NCBI GenBank assembly: GCA_007131525.1
Contig: SLQK01000101.1
Location: 1-10,380 of the forward strand
DNA from: Nitriliruptoraceae bacterium
GTDB taxonomy: Bacteria; Actinomycetota; Nitriliruptoria; Nitriliruptorales; Nitriliruptoraceae
Direction of reading: 5' to 3'
DNA length: 10,380 bases
Each line of letters begins with the position of its first letter. The first letter of the stretch is position 1. The notes beneath the pieces were generated by a model, which was not told the DNA's origin, searched no databases, and saw only the letters and a program-made list of their open reading frames with translations. The translations under genes and the position numbers were made by a program. Of this stretch, positions 1 through 5,838 are shown in pieces.

Positions 1-76
1 GGAGCCGTTGCTCGCGCATCGTGGCTGGACCTGTCCCCGCTGCGGTGCGCGAGCAATGCGACCCCCGGTGGTACCC
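1..76. repeat. Repeat copy A with internal inverted repeat, beyond the tRNA-Glu 3' end
   Basis: Bases 1-60 are identical to 108-167. Extending to base 76, 74 of 76 positions match 108-183; the differences are 61/168 and 64/171. The unit contains a perfect 11-bp inverted repeat, TTGCTCGCGCA at 8-18 and TGCGCGAGCAA at 46-56, around a 27-base centre. Inside the centre is a smaller palindrome, GGAC at 27-30 with GTCC at 33-36. The end nearest the tRNA (57-76) is the same sequence as 219-238, which includes the last bases of the tRNA-Glu gene. The left edge of the window may cut this copy or further copies. No protein gene is supported here. Function unknown: it could be a REP-like or small non-autonomous mobile element, a processed RNA, or recombination debris at a tRNA. 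Confidence 0.9.
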
Positions 77-107
77 ACGGTCGCGGCGGCCTGGCGGCGG
101 CCCTGGT

Positions 108-183
108 GGAGCCGTTGCTCGCGCATCGTGGCTGGACCTGTCCCCGCTGCGGTGCGCGAGCAATGCGGCCGCCGGTGGTACCC
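108..183. repeat. Repeat copy B with internal inverted repeat
   Basis: This is the second copy of the unit at 1-76, offset by 107 bases and separated by a 31-base non-repeated spacer (77-107). Its inverted repeat arms are 115-125 and 153-163, and its small central palindrome is 134-137 with 140-143. Both arms and the whole centre are unchanged between copies, whereas the two differences fall outside the hairpin. That fits recent duplication or selection on the hairpin. The two copies lie in the same direction. The unit does not resemble a CRISPR repeat, because it is too long and carries a large interrupted palindrome, and no transposase lies nearby. Confidence 0.9.
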
Positions 184-184
184 G

Positions 185-238
185 CGACCGCCGAGTCACC
201 CACGACCCCCGAGCCACCTGCGACCCCCGGTGGTACCC
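185..238. repeat. Degenerate 18-bp tandem repeat running into the tRNA 3' end
   Basis: Three imperfect 18-base units follow one another: 185-202, 203-220 and 221-238. Each starts CGACC and the first two share CGACCnCCGAGnCACC. The third unit passes into the CCA end and acceptor stem of tRNA-Glu. The stretch 219-238 within it is identical to 57-76 in repeat copy A and nearly identical to 164-183 in copy B. The tRNA 3' boundary therefore seems to have been copied or reused several times in this flank. No coding function is apparent. Confidence 0.6.
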
Positions 239-306
239 CCGACCGGATTCGAACCGGCGTCACCACCTTGAAAGGGTGGGATCCTAGGCCGCTGGACGAC
301 GGGGGC
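231..306 (-). tRNA. trnE: tRNA-Glu, anticodon UUC
   Basis: Read on the minus strand, the sequence folds into a full cloverleaf. The acceptor stem is GCCCCCG with CGGGGGT (one G-U pair), the D stem GTCC with GGAT, the anticodon stem CCACC with GGTGG around loop CTTTCAA, and the T arm GCCGG-TTCGAAT-CCGGT. The anticodon TTC is at 270-272, so it reads Glu GAA/GAG codons. The discriminator base is A (234), and the genome sequence continues with CCA (231-233), giving 76 bases with an encoded CCA tail. The gene starts 32 bases after the lnt stop on the same strand and may be cotranscribed with it. No clear promoter was found in the short gap. Its 3' end forms part of the repeated sequence that follows. 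Confidence 0.97.
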
Positions 307-338
307 GCTGACCGCGCGAGCGCGTGGCCGAGGGCAGG

Positions 339-1937
339 CTACCCGCCGTCCGCGCCCCCGCGGCGACGCTGCACGACGCCGTGGCCGAGCAGCACCGCCG
401 CCAGCACCGCCCCGAGACGGGTCAGCCATCCGAGCACGTCCCCCACGACCAGGTAGGGCGTCAGCCCACTGACCAGTGGGACCTCGGCGCGGATCGAGTC
501 GACCGTGAACAGCTCGGTGGCCTGGTCGAGCTGGCCGTCCGGGCTCACGAAGGCCGACGACCCGCTGAGGGCCGCGTGGACGAACCAGCGACCGGTCTCG
601 ACCGCCCGCAGCTGGGTCTGGGCCAGGTGCTGGGCGGGCTCGGCCGAGTCGCCGAAGCTCGCATCGTTGGTCAGGGAGAAGACGATGCGGGCCGGCTCCT
701 CGCCCGCCAGGACGTTCGTGCGGACGACGTCGGCGAAGACCGTCTCGAAGCAGATGATCACCGCAGCCTCGACCCCGTCGACCACCTCCATCGACTGGGG
801 TTCGGACCCCGGCTGCGCGTCCCGCGGGATCTGCTCGAGGGGTGGGAACCACTCGAGCAGGGGGCGGAGCGGGATGAACTCCCCGAAGGGGACGAGCCGT
901 CGCTTGACGTACCGGTCGATCTCGTCGAACCCGTCCTCCAGCAGCAGCGCCGCGATCAGGCGCTGGGTGGCCGGATCGGGGCCATCCAGGCTGGCACCGG
1001 TCAGCAGCCGGCCGCTGGCGGCCGCGGCGTCACCGGCCAGCTCACCGAGCACCTCGCCCCGGGGCGTGAAGGGATCGCGGTCCACGCTGGACTCAGGCCA
1101 CACGGTCAGGTCAGGGACCCCGTCACGGTCGATCGCGGCCAGGGTCTCGTTCCTGAGCGCCGTGGTGATCCGCAGGGGCGCGTCGGCCTCGCGTTCCTCG
1201 AGCTCCCAGTGCCGGACGTCGTTGCCCTGGACCGCCAGCACCTCGAGGCTGCCGTCGGTCGGCGGCGGCTCCACCGTCAGGAGCACCGATGCGAGCAACC
1301 CGCCCACGAGGAAGGCCAGCGGGACACGGGTCCGGCGGTCGAGATCGCGCTCCAGGTCGCCGTCCTGGCGGGCCCGGAAGGCCGATGCGGCCATGGTGAT
1401 CGCGACCGCCCCCGCGGCGCTGATCAGCACCACCAGGAAGGTGATCCCGCGGCCACCCAGGATCCGGGCCGTCGGCAGGAGCCAGGAGCCGTCCACGTGG
1501 GCGTAGGCGATGGCCCCCCACTCGAAGCCGTTCAAGGGCCACACGGCCCGCCAGGCGTCGATCCCGGTCCACACCACGGCCGTCACCAACGGCAGCGTCC
1601 GCCACCGGAGCGCCGGGGTCAGCAGCGCCGCCACCACACCCATCCACACCGCCTGGACGGCGACCAGCAGGCCCCACCCGACGACGCCCGCCGGCAGGAG
1701 CAACCAGCTCAGCAGCGGTCCGTAGGTACTCAGGCCCGAGAGCAGGCCGAGACGGAAGGTCCGCGGCCGGCGGGCCTGGGCCTCGGCCTGTGCCGACTCG
1801 GTCCACAGGGCCGCCAGCAGCAGGGCCGGCGCCAGGAAGCTCGACGCCCACCAGCCCACCGGCGGGTGGGCCGCCAGCAACGCCAGGCCGGACGCGGCCG
1901 CGAGCGCGGGCGGGAGCGCGGCGCGCGCTGGACTCAC
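339..1937 (-). CDS. lnt: Apolipoprotein N-acyltransferase
   Basis: This integral membrane enzyme adds the third acyl chain to the N-terminal cysteine of lipoproteins, the last step of lipoprotein maturation after Lgt and LspA. The 532-residue product has the family layout. An N-terminal half of several membrane segments (about residues 5-222) is followed by a nitrilase-like catalytic domain (about 230-485) and a final membrane helix near 496-518. The catalytic triad is visible: Glu282 in WPES, Lys345 in YVKRRLVPFGEF and Cys396 in ICFE. The PFGE glutamate (Glu353) and the NDASFGDS and QLRAVETGR blocks also match. The GTG start overlaps the stop of the DUF4193-like gene by four bases (GTGA, 1934-1937). 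No separate ribosome binding site is clear, so translation is probably coupled. The stop is TAG. Length is normal for the family. Confidence 0.95.
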   Translation of the reverse strand: MSPARAALPPALAAASGLALLAAHPPVGWWASSFLAPALLLAALWTESAQAEAQARRPRTFRLGLLSGLSTYGPLLSWLLLPAGVVGWGLLVAVQAVWMGVVAALLTPALRWRTLPLVTAVVWTGIDAWRAVWPLNGFEWGAIAYAHVDGSWLLPTARILGGRGITFLVVLISAAGAVAITMAASAFRARQDGDLERDLDRRTRVPLAFLVGGLLASVLLTVEPPPTDGSLEVLAVQGNDVRHWELEEREADAPLRITTALRNETLAAIDRDGVPDLTVWPESSVDRDPFTPRGEVLGELAGDAAAASGRLLTGASLDGPDPATQRLIAALLLEDGFDEIDRYVKRRLVPFGEFIPLRPLLEWFPPLEQIPRDAQPGSEPQSMEVVDGVEAAVIICFETVFADVVRTNVLAGEEPARIVFSLTNDASFGDSAEPAQHLAQTQLRAVETGRWFVHAALSGSSAFVSPDGQLDQATELFTVDSIRAEVPLVSGLTPYLVVGDVLGWLTRLGAVLAAVLLGHGVVQRRRGGADGG

Positions 1938-2353
1938 GCGCAGTCGCGGCAGAGGAGGCGGTCCGGATCGGCGAGCTGCGTGTCACGCTTGGCCATGAAG
2001 CAGCTCCGGCACACGAACTCGCCGTCGCGGAGGCCCTCGATGTCGTCGTCGTCGCCGTCGTCGTCCTCGACCGGCGCGACCGGACCGTCCTCGTCGAACT
2101 CGGCGTCGGGCGGGACGACGGTGATCCCCGGGTTCTCCTCGTCCTCCTCGCCTGCGTCCTCGGCGGCGAGCTGCTGCTCGAGGTCGGCGTCAGCCTCGTC
2201 CTCGTCGTCCTCGACGTCCTCATCCTCCTCGAGGTCGTCCTCGAGGGCGTCATCGAGGTCAGGCTCCTCGTCGTCGAGGAAGGGGTCCTCCTCGACCTCG
2301 TCGTCGAGGGGATCCGGCTGGGCCTCGTCGGCCTGGACTGGGCGTGCGCTCAC
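1934..2353 (-). CDS. DUF4193-like acidic zinc-ribbon protein
   Basis: From the GTG at 2353 the product has 139 residues. The first ~110 are extremely acidic (about 43% Asp/Glu over the whole protein), including runs such as EEDEDVEDDEDE and EDDDGDDDD. The C-terminus carries two CxxC pairs, Cys115/Cys118 (CRSC) and Cys135/Cys138 (CRDC), ending CRDCA. This arrangement of an acidic N-terminus, a short VVPP-type linker and a terminal FxCxxCF...CRDCA ribbon matches the actinobacterial DUF4193 family, whose function is unknown. Family members as I recall them are nearer 100 residues, so this one has an enlarged acidic region. The reading frame is open to 2443, but AGGAG lies seven bases before the GTG at 2353 and the upstream residues look non-coding. 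It overlaps lnt by four bases. A zinc-bound, partner-binding or RNA polymerase-related role is possible but unproven. Confidence 0.85.
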   Translation of the reverse strand: MSARPVQADEAQPDPLDDEVEEDPFLDDEEPDLDDALEDDLEEDEDVEDDEDEADADLEQQLAAEDAGEEDEENPGITVVPPDAEFDEDGPVAPVEDDDGDDDDIEGLRDGEFVCRSCFMAKRDTQLADPDRLLCRDCA

Positions 2354-2360
2354 CGAGGAG

Positions 2361-2365
2361 CTCCT
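2361..2365 (-). promoter_or_regulatory. Ribosome binding site that fixes the DUF4193-like start
   Basis: AGGAG on the minus strand lies seven bases before the GTG at 2353 and decides the start against the longer open frame to 2443. The site is half of a perfect 10-base palindrome, AGGAGCTCCT (2356-2365). Its RNA could therefore pair with itself locally or between molecules, although as a hairpin it would have no loop. Confidence 0.6.
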
Positions 2366-2376
2366 GATCGCCGATC

Positions 2377-2394
2377 CGCCGGTCGACACCGGCG
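2377..2394 (-). promoter_or_regulatory. Leader hairpin in the 135-base gap before the DUF4193-like gene
   Basis: A perfect 7-bp stem, CGCCGGT with ACCGGCG around a 4-base loop (GTCG on the minus strand), sits 11 bases upstream of the ribosome binding site. There is no T-run after it, so it is not a classical intrinsic terminator for the amidohydrolase gene. It may be a 5' leader structure of the DUF4193-lnt transcript. A very weak promoter candidate lies upstream on the same strand: TTGCAT (2428-2433), an 18-base spacer and TACCAA (2404-2409). The -10 match is poor and I do not claim it. The rest of 2354-2488 shows nothing else. Confidence 0.35.
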
Positions 2395-2488
2395 CGAGCG
2401 CGGTTGGTACCAGAGGTGCGGGTCCCGATGCAACCGCAGCCACCCACCGTCCGGCGCCGCTGGTCGTGCAGGGCTCGACGCCGTGTCC

Positions 2489-4285
2489 TCAGGTCCCCGG
2501 TGCGGGCGGGAGCGGTGCCTGGCCGTGGGACACCCGACCCTGCACGACGGTGAGCACGCAGCGGGAGCCGCGGGGATCGTCGGCGGCGTAGGGATCGCCT
2601 TCGAACACGGCCAGATCGGCGCGCATGCCGGCCCGCACGATGCCGGCGAACCGGTCCTGTCGGGCTGCCGTGCGGCCACCGAGGGTGGACATCGACACCG
2701 CCTCCATCCTGCCCACCGAGTGCCGTGGCTCGGGGTGGTGCTCGGCCGCGTGGATGATGCCCCAGGGGTCCATCGGGAACACGGTCGCATCGGAGCCGAA
2801 GGCGATCGAGACGCCGCGGTCGGCCAGCGCACGGAACGGGTTGGTCCACGCGGCGCGCTCGGGCCCGAGGCGGGCGTGGTACATCCCGCCGGCACCGCCC
2901 CACCTGGCCTCGGTCCCGGGTTGGGCCGAGATCAGCAGCCCCAGGTCGGCGATGTCGTCCAGCAAGGACGGGGTGAGGACCTCGGCGTGCTCGATGCGGT
3001 GCCGACCGCGCTGGATGGCGTCCTCGTGGCCGTGGACGGCGAGGTGGTCGGCCACCGCCCGCCAGCAGCGCACGACCTGCGTGAGCGCCGCGTCACCGAC
3101 GGCATGCACGCCGGTCTGCAGGCCCGCCCTGGTGGCGTCGAGGAACCACCTGGTCAGGGTCTCGTCGTCGTACTCGAGGTGCCCGGTGACCGACGGTTCG
3201 TCGGCGTAGGGTGCGAGCAGCGCGGCGGTGTGGGCGCCCAACGAGCCGTCCAGCAGCACGTCCCCACCGACGTGCCGCAGGTCGCGTTCCAGCGGGACGT
3301 CGACCTCCAGCGAGCTCCAGTAGGGCACCACCTCGACAGGCCACTCGCCGGTCACCCAGGCGTCGAAGTCGTTGAGCCCCATGATGTCGGAGCCGCCCAT
3401 CTCGTGGACCGAGGCGATGCCCAGCGAGGCGGCCTGCCGGGTCGCGGTCCGACGGGCCTCGGCCAGCTCCGCCTCGCTCATGGCGCCGATGGACCAGCGT
3501 CGCACGACGTGGTTGGCCTCCCGTCGGATCACCCCGGTCGGACCCGCGTCGGACAGCTCGATCCCCTCCGCCCGGGCCAGCGGGGCGGCAGCCAGGGTGG
3601 TCCGATCGATCAGCCCGGCGTGACCATCGACCCGGGAGAGGTAGACCGCCTGCCCGGGTGCCGCCCGCGACAGCTCATCGGGGTCCGGGAGCGCATCGGG
3701 GAAGCGGTGCGGATCCAGCCCGTGGCCCCAGATGACCCGTCCGGTGTGCTGGCCGGCGTAGGTGGCCACCGCCCGGAGCAGCTCCTCGCCGGAGCTGACG
3801 TCGGACACGTCGAGGCCACCCAGGCTCAACCCCGCCATCGTCAGGTGGGCGTGGGCGTCGACGAAGGCCGGGCCGATCACGCACCCGTCGAGGTCGAGCC
3901 GGGAGCGGTAGGGCGGCGCGTCGGCCTCGTCGTCCCCGACCCACACCACCCTGCTCCCCCGGATGACCAGGGCTCGGGCCCGGGTCCGGCCGCGCCCCAG
4001 GGTGATGACCCGGTCCGCCGTCAGCAGGGTGCCACGGGTCGGCGCGGCCGCCGCCCGCGGGACCACGGGGCGCACCGTGGTGCTCGGCGCTGCCGCCGGG
4101 GTCGTGGCCGCGACCGGCGGGGGCACCGCGGGGACCGCGGGGACCGCGGGCACCGTGACCTCGGGTGTGGTCGTCGGGGCAGCACCTGCCGGGTCGACCG
4201 TCGTGCTGTGTGCCGTCACCGTCGCTGCTCCGGGTGTCGTGTCCTGTGCGATGTCGTAGCAGGTCGCACGCCCCGGCTCCACCAC
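2489..4285 (-). CDS. Amidohydrolase family 3 (YtcJ-like) with Pro/Ala/Thr-rich N-terminal extension
   Basis: This is a metal-dependent hydrolase of the amidohydrolase superfamily; the substrate cannot be told from the sequence. Family signatures run in order: RGTLLTADRVI at about 84, VDAHAHL (His145, His147), GHGLDPHRFP near 187, SRVDGHAGLID near 217, LLDGSLGAHTAAL near 344, GVHAVGDAA (His394), RIEHAEV (His433) and GSDATVFPMDPW (Asp499). Where relatives often have VKLFxDGS, this protein has GDVLLDGS, so the usual lysine position (342) is Asp. The first ~83 residues are a low-complexity Pro/Ala/Thr stretch with no signal peptide or membrane helix. I kept the GTG at 4285 because GAGGTG lies eight bases before it and the gene starts 12 bases after its upstream neighbour. 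A GTG at 4219 with GGAG eight bases upstream is a real alternative and would remove 22 residues. It ends the four-gene run from the acetyltransferase. Confidence 0.85.
   Translation of the reverse strand: MVEPGRATCYDIAQDTTPGAATVTAHSTTVDPAGAAPTTTPEVTVPAVPAVPAVPPPVAATTPAAAPSTTVRPVVPRAAAAPTRGTLLTADRVITLGRGRTRARALVIRGSRVVWVGDDEADAPPYRSRLDLDGCVIGPAFVDAHAHLTMAGLSLGGLDVSDVSSGEELLRAVATYAGQHTGRVIWGHGLDPHRFPDALPDPDELSRAAPGQAVYLSRVDGHAGLIDRTTLAAAPLARAEGIELSDAGPTGVIRREANHVVRRWSIGAMSEAELAEARRTATRQAASLGIASVHEMGGSDIMGLNDFDAWVTGEWPVEVVPYWSSLEVDVPLERDLRHVGGDVLLDGSLGAHTAALLAPYADEPSVTGHLEYDDETLTRWFLDATRAGLQTGVHAVGDAALTQVVRCWRAVADHLAVHGHEDAIQRGRHRIEHAEVLTPSLLDDIADLGLLISAQPGTEARWGGAGGMYHARLGPERAAWTNPFRALADRGVSIAFGSDATVFPMDPWGIIHAAEHHPEPRHSVGRMEAVSMSTLGGRTAARQDRFAGIVRAGMRADLAVFEGDPYAADDPRGSRCVLTVVQGRVSHGQAPLPPAPGT
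4125..4151. repeat. 9-bp tandem repeat inside the amidohydrolase gene
   Basis: Three consecutive 9-base units, ACCGCGGGG on the plus strand, occupy this stretch; only the last base of the third differs. On the minus strand they encode the repeated Val-Pro-Ala of the N-terminal extension. The repeat is in frame, so slippage would change the extension by three residues at a time without breaking the enzyme. Confidence 0.85.
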
Positions 4286-4293
4286 CCCGCCCG

Positions 4294-4299
4294 CACCTC
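4294..4299 (-). promoter_or_regulatory. Ribosome binding site supporting the long amidohydrolase start
   Basis: GAGGTG on the minus strand overlaps the TGA stop of the upstream membrane protein gene and lies eight bases before the GTG at 4285. It is the main sequence evidence that the low-complexity N-terminal extension is translated. Confidence 0.5.
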
Positions 4300-4645
4300 A
4301 GATGGTGGCCGCCACCCCCAGGCTGAGCAGCACCAGGACGAAACCACCGGCGAACAGCGCGAGCGCGGTCAGGGTACGTCGTCGGGCGACGTGCACGCGG
4401 CGGTACTCGTCGACGATGGCCAGCACCGCCGTGGTGAGGGCGGCGGCCACGCTGGCGGCGGCCGACAGCAGGAGGAAGGCGGCCAGGCCCGCGAGACCGC
4501 CGGCGCCCACCGCCCCGAGCCACAGGGCCGCCAGCACCCCGAGGATCGGCCCGGCCAGCAGGACCCGGGCGGTGACCTTCAGGCGTCGGCGATCGTGGTC
4601 GGTCACCGTGCGACGGTCCGGTCCCGTGGGGCCCTCCCAGCTCAT
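4298..4645 (-). CDS. Small membrane protein with three predicted helices
   Basis: I do not recognise a named family. The 115-residue product starts with a polar, basic segment (about residues 1-24, including DHDRRRLK). It then has three hydrophobic stretches near 25-47, 49-78 and 91-113, with a charged loop DEYRRVHVARRR between the second and third. The positive charge of the N-terminus and of that loop would be consistent with both being cytoplasmic. The ATG at 4645 overlaps the acyl-CoA dehydrogenase stop by four bases (ATGA, 4642-4645), and the amidohydrolase begins 12 bases after its stop. It is therefore probably cotranscribed with both and translated by coupling, since no ribosome binding site of its own stands out. 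Its length, hydrophobicity pattern and context support a real gene; function unknown. Confidence 0.75.
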   Translation of the reverse strand: MSWEGPTGPDRRTVTDHDRRRLKVTARVLLAGPILGVLAALWLGAVGAGGLAGLAAFLLLSAAASVAAALTTAVLAIVDEYRRVHVARRRTLTALALFAGGFVLVLLSLGVAATI

Positions 4646-5838
4646 CGCTGGTCGGCTGCCAGGTGCCGGGCGATCACCAGCCGTTGGATCTGGTTGGTCC
4701 CCTCGAGGATCTGCAGCACCTTGGCCTCACGGAGGTAGCGCTCGACGGGGAAGTCCCGGGTGTAGCCGACCCCGCCGAGGACCTGCACCGCGTCGGAGGT
4801 GGTCTGCATGGCGGCGTCGGTGGCGGTGAGCTTGCTCATCGCCGCGGCCCGGGTGATGGCCCGGGCATCGGGGTGGCCGTCGACGGTCGGTGCCCGCGAG
4901 CCGTCGCGGGCCGCCCGATCCCTGAGTGCCGCGGCGGCCAGGGTCAGCTGCCGAGCCGCCTCGGTCCGGGTCGCCATGTCCGCCAGCAGGAAGCCCACCC
5001 CCTGGAAGTCGGCGATCGGTCGGCCGAACTGCTCCCGGTCGGTGGCGTAGGCCATCGCCTGGTCGAGGGCGGCCTGGGCCAGCCCGACGGCGCAGGCCGC
5101 GATCCCGAGCCGGCCGCCGTCCAGCGCGGCCATCGCGATGGCGAAGCCCCGGCCCTCTGCGCCACCGAGGAGGCGGTCGGCGGGCACCGGTGCGTCGTCG
5201 AGGTGGAGCTGCGCGGTCGGCGACGCGGCCAGTCCCATCTTGCGTTCCGGTGCGGCGACCTGGAGGCCGGGCTGGTCCGCGTCGATGACGAAGGCGCTGA
5301 TGCCGCGGGCACCCGCCTCCCCCGTCCGGGCCATCACCACGTAGCGGTCGGCGATCCCGCCGTGGGTGACCCAGGCCTTGGTACCGGTCAGCCGGTAGGT
5401 GTCGCCGTCACGGCGGGCGCGGGTCGCCAGCGCCGCGGCGTCCGATCCCGCGGCCGGCTCCGAGAGCGCGTAGGCGCCGAGCAGCCGCCCCGCCACCAGG
5501 TCCGGGACGAGACGGCTGCGCTGCTCCGGCGTCGCGAAGGTGGTGATGGCCCAGGTGGCGAGGTGGTGGACGCTGAGCCCCATGCCCACCGCCAGGGAGG
5601 CCCGGGCCAGCTCCTCGAGGACCAGCAGCGACAGGCGGACCGACCCGTCACCGCCGCCCACCTCGGCCGGGAAGGGCAGCCCGGTCAGCCCGAGGGTGGC
5701 CAGCTCGTCGAACACCTCCCGGGGGAAGCGCGCCGCGGCCTCGTCGTCCGCGGCCCGGGGCGCGATGCGGGTGCGGCCGAGGTCACGGACCACCGCCAGC
5801 AGGTCCGCCTCCTCGCTGCTGAGGGCGTGCAGGCTCAC
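4642..5838 (-). CDS. Acyl-CoA dehydrogenase
   Basis: This FAD-dependent enzyme introduces the alpha-beta double bond into acyl-CoA thioesters, as in fatty acid or branched amino acid breakdown, passing electrons to ETF. The 398-residue product has normal length. The N-terminal helical domain covers about residues 1-115. The ALSEPAAGSD signature is at 124-133, followed by TGTKAWVTHGG at 151-161, KMGLAASPTAQL near 200-211 and the C-terminal QVLGGVGYTRDFPVERYLR and EGTNQIQR. The catalytic base Glu379 lies in ILEGT, the position used by short-chain and butyryl-type enzymes. A loop near 305-328 (RDRAARDGSRAPTVDGHPDA) appears longer than usual. The open frame continues to 5991, but the GTG at 5838 fits the family start and gives a GTGA overlap with the acetyltransferase stop. 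Chain-length specificity cannot be assigned. Confidence 0.93.
   Translation of the reverse strand: MSLHALSSEEADLLAVVRDLGRTRIAPRAADDEAAARFPREVFDELATLGLTGLPFPAEVGGGDGSVRLSLLVLEELARASLAVGMGLSVHHLATWAITTFATPEQRSRLVPDLVAGRLLGAYALSEPAAGSDAAALATRARRDGDTYRLTGTKAWVTHGGIADRYVVMARTGEAGARGISAFVIDADQPGLQVAAPERKMGLAASPTAQLHLDDAPVPADRLLGGAEGRGFAIAMAALDGGRLGIAACAVGLAQAALDQAMAYATDREQFGRPIADFQGVGFLLADMATRTEAARQLTLAAAALRDRAARDGSRAPTVDGHPDARAITRAAAMSKLTATDAAMQTTSDAVQVLGGVGYTRDFPVERYLREAKVLQILEGTNQIQRLVIARHLAADQR

Noticed and set aside
57..76. A tRNA pseudogene
   Set aside because: Only about eight bases of the tRNA 3' end are present, with no T arm or anticodon arm.
1..183. A CRISPR array or riboswitch
   Set aside because: There are only two copies with one spacer, the unit is at least 76 bases long, no cas genes are present, and no known riboswitch core was recognised.
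8..456. Plus-strand frames in the repeat region containing a CPRC motif that looks like a zinc ribbon
   Set aside because: The 107-base offset shifts the frame between repeat copies, so the motif falls in different frames. One frame also runs through the tRNA gene.
2404..2433. A sigma-70-type promoter (TTGCAT, 18 bases, TACCAA) before the DUF4193-like gene
   Set aside because: The -10 element matches too poorly to list as a feature; it is noted only as a weak candidate.
2354..2443. N-terminal extension of the DUF4193-like protein
   Set aside because: The extra residues lack the acidic character of the family, and AGGAG marks the GTG at 2353.
324..2591. A 755-codon open frame on the plus strand opposite lnt and the DUF4193-like gene
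   Set aside because: It is a codon-bias shadow in GC-rich DNA. It shows no family motifs, and its long serine runs are simply the antisense of the acidic tract.
1790..4738. A 982-codon open frame on the plus strand opposite the amidohydrolase
   Set aside because: It is antisense to three well-supported genes, rich in Gly/Arg/His/Pro, and has no recognisable domain.
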